From Diadophis punctatus similis (Eukaryota; Chordata; Lepidosauria; Squamata; Dipsadidae), in contig JALIGW010000010.1 of NCBI GenBank assembly GCA_023053685.1, positions 12,130,919 through 12,194,918 of the forward strand: a stretch of DNA of 64,000 nt. The letters run 5' to 3'. Shown piece by piece: positions 55,106 to 64,000 of this stretch (its first letter is position 1; every line of letters starts with the position of its first letter). The notes below the pieces were generated by a model, which did no database searches, was not told the DNA's origin, and saw only the letters and a program-made list of their open reading frames with translations. Both the position numbers and the translations under genes were made by a program.

Positions 55106-56893
55106 AATAGTTTAGTTTAGTTTAGTTTAATTAGATTTATATACCGCCCTTCTCCAGGGGACTCAGGGCGGTGAACAGCCAAGTAAAAAACACAATATAA
55201 ACATTAAAATATATATATACAATTAAAATAAAATATTCAGTGTGGCCGTGATTTAATACAATTAAAATTTGGTAAAATCTTAAAATTTTAAAAACCCCAA
55301 AAACTTTTTCACGCCAGCCCGGCTTGATAAAAATAATACGTCTTGAGGGCACGGCGGAAGGTGGACAGGTCGTGAATGGTTCTTAAGTCTGGGGGGAGCT
55401 GATTCCAGAGGGTGGGTGCTCCCACAGAGAAGGCCCTCCCCCTGGGTGTCACCAGCCTACATTGCTTGGTTGATGGCACCCCGAGGAGGCCCTCTCTGTG
55501 GGAGCGCACTGGTCGATGGGAGGTAGTTTGTGGCAGCAGGCGGTCTCGGAGATACCTAGGTCCAATGCCATGGAGCGCTTTAAAGGTGGTAACAAGCACC
55601 TTGAAGCGCACCCGGTAGACCACCGGAAGCCAGTGCAGCTCGCGCAGGAGGGGTGTTATATGGGAGCGCCAATTAGCCCCCGAAACCACCTGCGCAGCTG
55701 CATTCTGGATCAGTTGGAGCCTCCGGGTGCTCTTCATGGGGAGCCCCATGTAGAGAGCGTTACAGTAGTCCAGACACGACGTGACTAGGGCATGGGTGAC
55801 TGTGCACAGGGAATCCCGATCCAGGAAGGACCGCAACTGGCGTATCAGGCGGACCTGATAAAAGGCCGCCTTGGTCACAGCTGTCAGATGGTCCTCTAAG
55901 GACAGCTGTGGATCCAGGAGGACACCCAGATTGCGAGCCCTTTCGGCGGGGGCTAGAGACTCGCCCCCGATAGTCAGAGATGGAATCATCTGACTATATC
56001 GAGACGCTGGGAACCACAGCCACTCCGTCTTGGAAGGGTTGAGCCTGAGTCGGTTTCTCCCCATCCAGATCCGCACAGCTTCCAGGCACCGGGACATCAC
56101 TTCAAGGGCATCATTGGGGTGGCCTGGGGTGGAAATGTACAGCTGTGTATCATCGGCATACTGATGGTACTTCACCCCAAAGCCACGGATGATCTCACCC
56201 AGCGGCTTCACATAGATGTTGAACAGAAGGGGCGAGAGAATCGACCCCTGGGGCACTCCATATGTAAGAGGCCTCGAGGACGACCTCTGCCCCCCTGCCA
56301 ATACAAACTGCGACCGGTTGGAGAGAAAGGAGGAGAACCAACGAAGAACGGTGCCCCCTATCCCTAACTCTTCCAGCCAGTGCAGCATGATACCATGGTC
56401 GATGGTATCAAAAGCCGCTGAGAGGTCTAATAGGACCAGGACAGAGGAACAACCCCTGTCCCGAGCCCTCCAGAGATCATCAGCCAATGCGACCAATGCC
56501 GTTTCCGTGCTGTGCCCGGCCCTGAAACCCGACTGGAACGGATCTAGGTATGATGATTCCTCCAAGTACTGGGGAAACTGTCGTGCGACCACACTCTCAA
56601 CAACCTTCGCCACGAAGTGAAGGTTGGAGACAGGGTGATAGTTAGCTAAAATTGCTGGGTCCAGGGAGGGCTTCTTGAGGAGAGGCCTCACCACCGCTTC
56701 TTTCAAAGCCATGGGGAAGTAACCCTCCCCCAAAGAAGCGTTAATAATTCCCTGGAGCCAGCCTCGTGTAACCTCCCGGGTAGCCAGCACTAACCAGGAG
56801 GGACACGGGTCCAATAAACATGTGGCTGCACTGAGCCTCCCCAGAATCTTGTCCACATCCTCAGGGGTCACCGAATCAAACTCTTCCCAGATA
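55106..56893 (-). pseudogene. L2 LINE with a long intact RT frame inserted in gypsy pol
   Basis: The minus-strand frame 55309-56871 is open for 520 codons. It holds the whole reverse transcriptase: LLKKPSLDPAILANYHPVSN, FQSGFRAGHSTETAL, DLSAAFDTIDHGIM, VPQGSILSPLLFNIY, QYADDTQLYIST and the C-terminus [21 protein letters not shown]. The endonuclease is missing, so it is dead on arrival. The 3' end is the TTTAG-type tail shared with 1104-1786. ACATT at 55101-55105 and 56894-56898 is a plausible TSD that disrupts the gypsy protease. Confidence 0.93.
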
Positions 56894-57168
56894 ACATTCT
56901 CAAGACCATTCCCATAATAGGTGGAGCCGCTGCCACCCTAGTCACCAAACTAGTGAGATTGGAGATGAGCCACCATTGGGAGTTCATACGCTTTGTGGTG
57001 GCACCAAACATGACGGAGTCAGTCATCCTGGGCCTTGCTTGGCTGGACAAATGGGGACTCACTATCACATGGGAGGACGCTACCAAAAGCTAAGGATTGG
57101 AGTGGGGCCCCAGCCACCACCCCTCCCGGGGCAAGGCTTAGTCGCCAAAGCCACCCAGCAACCCCAGG

Positions 57169-58026
57169 ATGGGTGAGACGTGCCACCAGGCTGCCCCCAG
57201 ATACCCAAAGAACATAGAGACCTGGCAGACGCATTCATCAAGCACAAATGTAATGCCCTACCCCGCCCGACCCACCAACTGTGCAATAGAATTTGTGCCA
57301 GAGGCTAAATTGCCAAAACGGAAGATGTATTCCATGACCCCCCAGGAAATGGAGGAGCTGAGAAAATACATCAACACCAACCTGGTGAGGGGGTTCATTC
57401 AGCCCGCCAAATCTAGGGTGGCCGCCCCAGTGCTCTTTAAAGAGAAGAAAGATGGATCAATGAGGCTCTGCGTGGATTTCCATAGACTTAATGTAGTATG
57501 CATGGAAAACACCTACCCCCTGCCCCTGATGAAGGACATGCTAACTCACCTGGCAAGGGGTAAGGTGTTCACGAAACTGGACTTAAGGGAGGCATACTAC
57601 CGGGTGCGAATCAAAGAGGGAGATGAATGGAAGACTGCCTTCAACTGCCCGTTAGGCAGCTTCCAATTTAAAGTCAAGCTGTTCGGACTACAGAGAGCCC
57701 CTGCCGTCTTCATGCAGCTGATCAACGAGGTGCTGCATGAGCACCTCTACAAGGGAGTCTTAGTCTATCTGGCCGACATTCTCATATTCAGCGAGAACAT
57801 GGAAGAGCACACCAAACTAGTGCGGCAGGTCTTGAAAAAACTCCTAGCAGCCAAGCTGTACACAAAGCTGTCAAAGTGCGAGTTCCACAAGGCCTCCCTA
57901 GACTACCGAGTGTCAAATGAAGGAATTGAGATGGACCCAAGAAAAGTGAAAGCAGTGCTGGACTGGCAGCCCCCAACGCACCCACAAGCAGCTCCAGAAT
58001 TTCCTGGGGTTTGCCAACTTTTATAA
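57169..58026 (+). pseudogene. Gypsy reverse transcriptase with altered active site
   Basis: A 285-codon frame. Landmarks in order: IEFVPEAKLPKRKMYSMTPQ, FIQPAKSRVAAPVLFKEKKD, MRLCVDFHRLNV, FTKLDLREAYYRVRIKEGDE, FGLQRAPAVFMQLIN and YLADILIFS, then KLYTKLSKCEFHKASLDYRV. The active-site box in this family is YLDD or YVDD. Here the first aspartate codon is GCC (57772-57774), giving YLAD, which should abolish polymerase activity. A frameshift near 58010 precedes the RNase H piece. Confidence 0.9.
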
Positions 58027-58089
58027 GACAGTTCATCCTGGCCTTTGCTGAAGTTGCCTTGCCCCTAACGGAATTACTGAAAATGGGGG

Positions 58090-58299
58090 ATGGGAGGTGC
58101 CCCAAAGCCAAGGCCGAGCCAACCGTTGGCATGGTCCCTGGACTGCCAGTGGGCGTTCGAGAGGCTGAAGAGTCTCTTTGCAGAGCCCATCCTCCAGCAC
58201 CCCAAGCCAGAACGGCCATTTGTCATCCAAGTCGATGCCAGCGATGTGGCCGTGGCAGCGGTGCTCTTGCATTCATGCTCAGATGAAAAGCTGAGCTAA
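58090..58299 (+). pseudogene. Gypsy RNase H start
   Basis: The frame reads DCQWAFERLKSLFAEPILQH then FVIQVDASDVAVAAVLLHS, the connection domain and first aspartate motif of gypsy RNase H. It breaks off at 58299 where an inverted integrase segment begins. Confidence 0.85.
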
Positions 58300-58606
58300 G
58301 CCCCTGCGTGGACCCTATGGTCGTCAGGAACTCCCTCCAGAACTTTGCCGTGAATTGAATTCCCCTATCAGAAATAACCCTATGGGGCACCCCATGTAGC
58401 CTGTATATTTGCTTTATGAATATCCTAGCTAATTTTCTAGCTGAGGGTAATCCTGAGCAGGCTGTGAAGTGGGCTTGCTTTGAAAACAAGTCAATCACTG
58501 TCCAAATGACCGTGTTCCCGCTACTCTCCGGGAGCTCGATTATAAAGTCCATGGTAATTTCCTCCCAGGGTCGGATTGTGTCCGCCACTTGCTGGAGGCG
58601 GGAGTT
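58300..58606 (-). pseudogene. Inverted gypsy integrase segment
   Basis: On the minus strand: WEEITMDFIIELPESSGN, WTVIDLFSKQAHFTACSGLP, IFIKQIYRLHGVPHRVISDR and TAKFWREFLTTIGS. These are the integrase core with the first two catalytic aspartates (MDFI and SDRG). It is opposite to the rest of this element and sits between the RNase H start and the LTR remnant. It is either a local inversion or a separate fragment. It lacks the catalytic glutamate region. Confidence 0.85.
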
Positions 58607-58642
58607 TTGATTCTGTTGGGTTCGTTAATTGGAACCCTGACA
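58607..58642 (+). repeat. Remnant of the gypsy 3' LTR
   Basis: TTTTGATTCTGTTGGGTTCG..GGAACCCTGACA matches the last ~40 bp of the 5' LTR (50738-50776), with the TSD copy CCTCT following. The remainder of the LTR is missing. Confidence 0.82.
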
Positions 58643-58759
58643 CCTCTACTTACAACTGGTAAGTCTAAATAGTGATGGGCCCACAACAGATCCTTACAGT
58701 CCATACAGTACTTCCTCCTATTGTAGAAAGTCATGCTACACACCCCACCAAAGCCATGG

Positions 58760-59083
58760 AAGCGGAAATTGGGTTCTTGACAACAAGCTTATCTTTACAA
58801 CTGGATACAGTGTCCTGTGGCCATGTCACTGTATTTTTTGACAGTTTTTGTTGGTTTCTGGCAAAAAAAAAAGGATCATTCGGAAAAGTAGGTTCACACA
58901 ACTGTGATGTTTGCTTAATTACCATAGATTTGCTCAACAATTGTGACTTATTTACAATGATCACAGCAAAAAATGTCATAAAATCAGATCATGTCAGGAG
59001 GGTGCCCTGACTTATGATCTCAATGACCATGGACTGGAAATCAAATCCTAACTGCAGTCATAAGTCAAGGACTATCTGTAATG
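58760..59083. mobile_element. Partial copy of the CAGGTAGTCCTYRACTTA MITE family
   Basis: The right part GCAGTCATAAGTCAAGGACT plus ATCTGTA and the interior GTTGGTTTCTGGCAAAAAAA match 3636-4113. The left terminus is not found. Confidence 0.65.
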
Positions 59084-60249
59084 CATATGCTACACTTTTT
59101 GCATGTTCCATAGTATGTTAAGTGTCAGTTATTAGCATGACTATCTATTCCCAGCTATTTCTAAAAGTTATAAAACAGTCTTAAACCAGCTTAGGACAGA
59201 AGATTAGTGAATGGCCTATAAGCCTCAATTCTACATTCACTGACAGCTAACCATTTTCTAGTTCACATTCAACCTTATATGATTGGAATCATATATGCAG
59301 GGAAATTACACACACTCACCTTTTTCTGCTAGAAAGGAAAAAAAACCTATTAAAATTAAAGATGGAAACAAGGTTTGTTCCATCTTCCCAGGAGCCTCAC
59401 AATTAACTGAATGGAATCCTCAAGAACCTCAACAGGAAGTTACGAATAATTGAAACAGGAAAATTTTCAGAAATTTGTTGAAAAGATAGATAAATGTTTA
59501 GTTAGAAATAATAAGCTTGAATTTATTTTCCTAGTGTGGACTTGTACCTTTATTTCTAATCATAATTACAAGTTCTGTGTTGTGTTTTATAGACTGGCAT
59601 TTTGTAAGAGCTGCCGTTTAATTAGGATCAGACCAGCATCATCCGAGCTCAGAGCCTTAGAGCTTTTAAGTTGCAATCTTTGACTTCAACAACTTTGTTT
59701 GTGTTTGTTTGTGTGTGTATACGTATACACACACACACAAATATAATTTGCTACTGTATGCTTTGCATGACTTCTGAAAGCTAAAAGCCATTTTACATGC
59801 TTGAATTTTCTTTTCTTAATATAAAGTTTGATTTTATTGATCTCTTGTGAGACTACTCTATTGCCCAAAGAATGGAAAAGAGAAGGGCAGATTTTACTGG
59901 TAACTTTTCCTACATCTATATAGCCAGGTGGTGATGACATATAATTAATTTTCTCTAAATGTGACATAAATGCAGCATGAGTGGTAGGAGTCTTCTCTCT
60001 CACAGACACTTACCAGGGTTAGGGAGGAGGAAACCAGAGCAGCCCGCTGGAAGAGAGATACCCAACAACCTACACCAAGGCAGGAGGCAGACCATGGAAA
60101 CAAACTGACAGTCAATGTAGAGATGTTTAAATTGTGAGATTTGGTGTTCCAACCCGTGAGCGCTTCCCTTTCACCGGGATGGCCCCTTCCCCACCCATCC
60201 TCCCACATGGAAAAGCCACGGCCACTGGCAGCACTGCCACCCTCTCCCC
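59084..60249. other. AT-rich sequence, no gene recognised
   Basis: The only structure is a near-palindromic dinucleotide run, GTGTGTGTATACGTATACAC, around 59712-59740. Confidence 0.5.
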
Positions 60250-61080
60250 CTCCCCTCATCCGTTCCTGGGTGCAGAGGAAGGAAGGAAGGAAGGAAGGAA
60301 GGAGGCAGGGAGGGAGGGAGAGAGAGAGAGAGAGGAAGGAAGGAGATGGGAATGAGGAGAGAAGGAGGGAGGGAGGAGATGGGGATGAGAAGGGAGGCAG
60401 GGAAGGAGGGAGGGAGAGGAAGGAAGGAGATGGGAATGAGGAGAGAGGGAGGGAGGAGATGGGAATGAGAAGGGAGGGAGAAAGGAAAGGAGGGAGGGAG
60501 GAGGGAGGGGAGGGAAGGAGAAGGGAATGAGAAGAAGGGAGGGAGGAAAGGAGATTGGAATGAGAGGAAAGGAGGGTCTGAGGGAAGTCTTGCCTTAGCA
60601 CTTGGCCACCAGCAGCCCTGCTGCCCTTTCGTCATCCCCTTGCCCCCTCCCCTCCTCCTGGCCTATCCTGGGGATCTCCCATCCTATCACTAAGGATGCT
60701 TTGCTTACAAAGCCGGGTCTCCTCACATGTAGAGGGAGTGGGCCTCCCTATAATCCATGAACTTTGCCCTCCTGCACCCGCCAGGAACAACCTGGCCAAG
60801 GAGAGCGAGCAAAGCAGCAGCAGCCTTGACGAGGAGGTAAGCGAGGCTGGGTGCTCCTTCGGGGAAGCGGGACTGGAGTGGGAGGTCCCAGTGCCCCGGG
60901 AGCTCGCGGGCTGGGCTCGGCGCTTGCCCTCCGTTGCTCAAAGTTCCAGGCAGCCAGCCCCACCATCCGGGGGTCCTCTGCGTGACCTGTGAGGGACGGT
61001 GAGGCTCCCCTGGTGAATGAGGCTTTGGCTCTCACCCTAGTCTCACCTTCCTCTACTGGAGACCTCCGGTTCCCTCCTCC
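60250..61080 (+). repeat. Diverged inverted copy of the 20.99-21.62 kb segment
   Basis: Shared words with the reverse complement of 20990-21620 include CTTAGCACTTGGCCACCAGC plus AGCCCTGCT, AAGGATGCTTTG, TTTGCCCTCCTGCAC, AACCTGGCCAAGGAGAG and CTCCCCTGGTG..GCTTTGGCTCT. The purine tract 60281-60560 (GGAAGGAAGG, GGAGGGAGG) corresponds to the pyrimidine tract at 21485-21600. No hAT-type ends are evident, unlike the first copy. The exon-like 18-codon segment is at 60783-60836, with donor GTAAGC. Confidence 0.78.
60281..60560. repeat. Polypurine (GGAA/GGGA) low-complexity tract
   Basis: Imperfect GGAAGGA, GGGAGGGA and GAGAGAGA units with interspersed GATGGGAATGAGAAG. The long frames over it on both strands are compositional. 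Confidence 0.93.
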
Positions 61081-62038
61081 CAGCCTTGCCTGGCACCCCA
61101 CAGGAGGTGGAGGATGCTGCTGCTATGGAAGAGCAGAGGAGAAAGTTTGCAAGAAGCAGTTTCATCCGAGCCAACTTCTGCCTTGATAGATCTCTGGAGA
61201 GGAGGAGGGGATGCCAGGGGAGCTGCATGAGGGAAGGCTGCCCCAACAAGCCAGCATCCTTGCCACACACGATTGGAAACTGGGATTCCCTTTTGAGAAG
61301 GGTCAGCCTTCCTCATGCAGAACAAGGGAGCGCTGCTCCCCTGCTCCTCCACTTCGCTACCTCAGAATTACAGGGTTCTATCTGACATTTTCGTTGAAAA
61401 TGAGTTAAGAGTGTGACAAGGCTCTATCTACCATGGCTTAATTTTGTAACAACTTATTTCATAAAATTTCGAAATAGATTTGCCAAAAATAGCAAAATGA
61501 CAAGGTTCTATCTACACTATCGCATGAAAACTCAGAACTACAGGGTTCTATTTGCAGCAGCCAATTGTCGTGCTTGGCTGCTCCCATGTGACGGAGCAAG
61601 GATAGAGCCTGCAGTGCCTAGAGTTGCCTCTGTTTCTGGACATGTGAATACCCAAAATAATGTATCTTTTCCACGATATGGAAGCAAATTCAGACTTATA
61701 TGAACCAAGTGGATCCGAGTATGTTCCAGAAACTGAAGATGACCAATCGAATATGGAACTTTTAATTGAAAACGAGTGAGTATTCTGTGCTTTAAGTCTA
61801 TACCATTCACTAACGCTATTGCAATGCAGCCCAGAACCCTGCATTTTGATCCTAGTAATAATTGTAGCTATGAGTCACACTCGAATATACATGTTTCAGG
61901 GCACTGCAGTTAGAATTGTGTAATCTATATACTGTATATAAGAATGGCTGTATGTATGTATGCATGTTCCAACATATTAGCTTAAGCAGGCATAAGCCTT
62001 TAGTGAGAAAGGTGTGGAGGAGAGAATTTGGCAGAACC
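61081..62038 (+). other. Unassigned sequence with exon-like frames
   Basis: Frame 61086-61385 contains EVEDAAAMEEQRRKFARSSF, helix-like and charged, but matches no family I recognise. GGTTCTATCTAC-like words recur at about 61375, 61421, 61504 and 61545. A second exon-like stretch at 61678-61775 is listed separately. This may be a DNA-transposon remnant. Confidence 0.35.
61678..61775 (+). other. Exon-like acidic segment followed by GTGAGT
   Basis: An ATG opens 33 codons, MEANSDLYEPSGSEYVPETE then DDQSNMELLIENE. The consensus-like splice donor GTGAGT lies at 61776-61781, overlapping an in-frame TGA. An acidic N-terminal exon of this kind is plausible for a transposase or host gene, but no downstream exon is identified. 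Confidence 0.35.
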
Positions 62039-62103
62039 GAGGCCTAGACCTTAAAGGCCCACTGTGTGAGGGAGGCCTAGGCCTTAAAGGGACACTGTGT
62101 GAG
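62039..62103. repeat. Tandem duplication, 2 x ~33 bp
   Basis: GAGGCCTAGACCTTAAAGGC..CACTGTGTGAG is followed by GAGGCCTAGGCCTTAAAGGG..CACTGTGTGAG, with a few substitutions. Confidence 0.88.
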
Positions 62104-62390
62104 AAACTTTGCTACATGGTAATGCCACTTTAAATGGATAGCCACCATATAAGAAACATAAAGGTTCCTAAGTTTTGTTTGTTGTTAATAACGTCAAAAA
62201 TACAAAAGTAAGATGGTGTGATTTAAGTTGACTTTAATGAGAATCAAGTAAACACTGATACACCAGTAGTAACATCCAAAAAACTTACAAGGAAGAGACA
62301 GAGACGACCTGAAACTTGAGCAACCAATATTAGGGGGAAAAAGTGTCAGAGGGGGGGAAGAATATGTAAGCAGACGTGGGAAAACTGTAC

Positions 62391-62888
62391 TGTTGTGTCC
62401 CAGCACAGCAACCCACAGAAAAACACACACACAACTGTTTGCTACAAAAATCAAGGGGTCTTTTTACTAATGAAGATGCTTAGTAAAAGCGCAGGGGTTT
62501 GAAGTCCAGAAACAAACATAAGGAGAGTCTCGGGGGATAAAGTTCCTTCATCTTGTCGTGAGTTATTAGCCAAAGTTCAAATGTCCAAAACAAATACGCA
62601 ATTAAGTCTTTCTTATCTCTCACTCACTCGAGTTGCCTGGAATCCCAGAAATAAGCATTCCAGAAGCTGCTATTTCCAAACACAGGACTCAAAACAGGAA
62701 CACCAATGCAAAGGACTCTGAAGTGCTCGCAGATCACAGGTGTTGCTTCCAGCACCAAGTGCTGAGTGCACCAGTTTTAAATAGCCTGAGGGCGTGGTCC
62801 ATTAGCCCTCAGCTCTACCTGCGAGAAGACCTCCGGCTGTAGAGCCAATCCCGCCTTCTGGCTGCTCTGTGAGCCCTAGCATCCAGCA
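62391..62888 (-). repeat. 3' LTR of a chromodomain gypsy element
   Basis: On the minus strand the LTR starts TGCTGGATGCTAGGGCTCAC, right after the purine-rich AGAGGAGGAGGAGCCTC (62889-62905, a likely polypurine tract). It ends GCTGGGACACAACA. A TATA-like CTATTTAAAA lies at 62774-62783. The other LTR lies outside the window, so ends are inferred from TG..CA termini and the tract. Confidence 0.72.
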
Positions 62889-62910
62889 GAGGCTCCTCCT
62901 CCTCTGATGA

Positions 62911-63987
62911 CTAACTTTGCACCAGCTGAGAAGGTGCAGAAGGCCCTGGCTGGTCTTCCTCCTCTGGCACTGAGTCCTCATCACTGTTAGACTCAAGTGC
63001 CAGGTACACAGTGTGATAGTGCTGCGCCACGGTCGGCTCTAGGTCCTCCGGATCCTCGACCAGCTGCACAGGATGAGGGCAATCCACAACACTATCCCTC
63101 ACTGCAGGGCCCTTCCCCCGGGTCTGTCGGTCCGGATGCGGTCTCGAGGGGAAGTGCGTGTGGAAGTCACGAACCAGGTCCAGAGCATGAACGGAGGTCG
63201 CATCCTCCCACGTGAAATCTTCTGGCCCGTACCCTTTCCATTCAATGAGGTACTGGAACCGGCCCTTCATCCATCGGGAGTCCCGTATGCTGGTGACCTC
63301 ATACTCGGGCGGTTCGTCGGGAGCGCTGGGCACAGGTTGGGGCTGAGCAGGAGGGCGAAGCGGACAGGCAGGATGGTCGGGAACAAGGAGGGAGCGATGA
63401 AACACGGGGTGGATGCGGAGCGAATGAGGCAAGGTCAAGCAATAGGCCACGGGATTGATGACCGCTTCCACCGGGAATGGACCCAAGAAACAGTGGTCGA
63501 GCTTGCGAGCCAGTCGGTCGGAGGGGAGATGCTTGGTAGAAAGCCAGACGCAATCCCCTACCGCCAAAGGTGGTGTAGCTCACTGGGAGCGGTCCACGAC
63601 CCTCTTGTAGTCCTATTTTGCCTATACCAGCTGGTGAACGGCCTGCAGCTCAGACAGGAACTCCTCCACCACAGGAACCGGGGAATCCAGGAGCGTGAGT
63701 GGGAAGAAGCGGGGGTGGTAGCCCAGGTTGGCTAAGAACGGGGTGGTTTGATTGGAGGTATGTTGGGAATTGTTGAAGGCGAATTCGGCCATGGCAAGGT
63801 ACTCAGCCCAGTTGTCCTGCTGCTGATTGACGAAACAGGGCAGGTACTGCTCGAGGATGCTGATCACCTTCTCCGTGCCGCCATCGGTCTCCGGGTGATG
63901 CGCAGATGACAGGCAGACTTGGACCTCTAGGGCCGCCATCAGACCCTTCCAGAATTGGGCAGTGAACTGGGCCCCTCGATCCGACAC
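62911..63987 (-). pseudogene. Gypsy integrase with C-terminal chromodomain, partial
   Basis: Minus-strand pol continues past the window edge. 63987-63622 holds the end of the integrase core (MSDRGAQFTAQFWKGL, SSAHHPETDGGTEKV with the catalytic Glu, FAFNNSQHTSNQTTPF). Three stops then follow in the same frame at about 63570-63622. 63567-62911 continues with KLDHCFLGPFPVEAVINPVA and HPVFHRSLLVPD. The chromodomain follows: EYEVTSIRDSRWMKGRFQYL, IEWKGYGPEDFTWED and LVRDFHTHFP. Chromodomains mark the chromovirus branch of Ty3/gypsy and are thought to guide integration to marked chromatin. The acidic tail ends at 62911. The three nonsense codons mean this copy is inactive. Confidence 0.92.
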
Positions 63988-64000
63988 AACCCTATCCGGC
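63565..64000 (-). mobile_element. Chromodomain gypsy element continuing beyond the window
   Basis: The retrotransposon body enters from the right edge on the minus strand; gag, protease, reverse transcriptase and the 5' LTR are not in this window. It is a different gypsy lineage from the one at 50541, judging by the LTR sequence and orientation. Confidence 0.85.

Larger units (their letters stand above)
50541..58642 (+). mobile_element. Ty3/gypsy LTR retrotransposon, nested and rearranged
   Basis: Bounded by TGTCAG at 50541 and CTGACA at 58642 with the 5-bp TSD CCTCT (50536-50540 and 58643-58647). It contains a 5' LTR, gag with zinc knuckle, protease remnant, reverse transcriptase and partial RNase H on the plus strand. 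An inverted integrase piece and a 36-bp remnant of the 3' LTR follow. Two L2 elements (50896-53158, plus; 55106-56893, minus) interrupt it. Subtracting them leaves about 4.05 kb, so much of pol and the 3' LTR has been deleted. Confidence 0.88.

Noticed and set aside
59945..60635. 218- and 154-codon Ser/Pro/Leu-rich frames
   Set aside because: They read through a polypurine low-complexity tract and end in unique DNA without a domain.

Overview
This is eukaryotic nuclear DNA, almost certainly from a squamate reptile and quite possibly a snake. The evidence is repeat content: Sauria-type tRNA SINEs ending in ATTGCT repeats, CR1 LINEs with (TTCTA/AATAG)n tails, L2 LINEs with (AAAT)n tails, RTE/BovB-like LINE debris and many hAT and TA-flanked MITEs. 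Species assignment is inference. No complete host gene is recognised. The best host-like candidate is a possible terminal exon at 28777-28945 (minus strand).

Layout: 1-8 kb holds a hAT MITE, a head-to-head pair of L2 fragments, a SINE, two TA-flanked MITEs and a head-to-head CR1 pair split by another hAT. 8-12.4 kb is AT-rich and mostly unique. 12.4-15.05 kb is a decayed minus-strand APE-type LINE. 15.74-20.69 kb is a complete Ty1/copia element on the minus strand, with identical-looking 474-bp LTRs, a 5-bp target duplication (AGGTT), a polypurine tract, a primer site matching the anticodon region of initiator tRNA-Met, and one uninterrupted 1314-codon gag-pol frame. 20.84-21.91 kb is a 1.07-kb hAT-bounded element with a gene-like insert; a diverged inverted copy of that insert lies at 60.25-61.08 kb. 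22-26.4 kb contains CR1, SINEs, old L2 and a 1.46-kb MITE carrying a GC-rich palindrome. 26.4-32.3 kb is mostly unique. 32.4-40.2 kb holds L2, SINE, CR1 inside RTE-like debris, and several hAT MITEs.

The right part is a stack of nested insertions. A second, dead copia copy (40368-48084, TSD GAGTT) has an L2 and a hAT MITE inserted in its right LTR. A Ty3/gypsy element (50541-58642, TSD CCTCT) is interrupted by two L2s, has an inverted integrase segment and a mutated reverse-transcriptase active site. A chromodomain-bearing gypsy element (62391 to the window end, minus strand) runs off the right edge.

The coding sequences seen are therefore mobile-element proteins: gag, protease, integrase, reverse transcriptase and RNase H of two LTR superfamilies, and endonuclease/reverse transcriptase of LINEs. 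Only the first copia copy looks potentially functional. It and the LINEs would supply enzymes in trans; the MITEs and SINEs are non-autonomous passengers.
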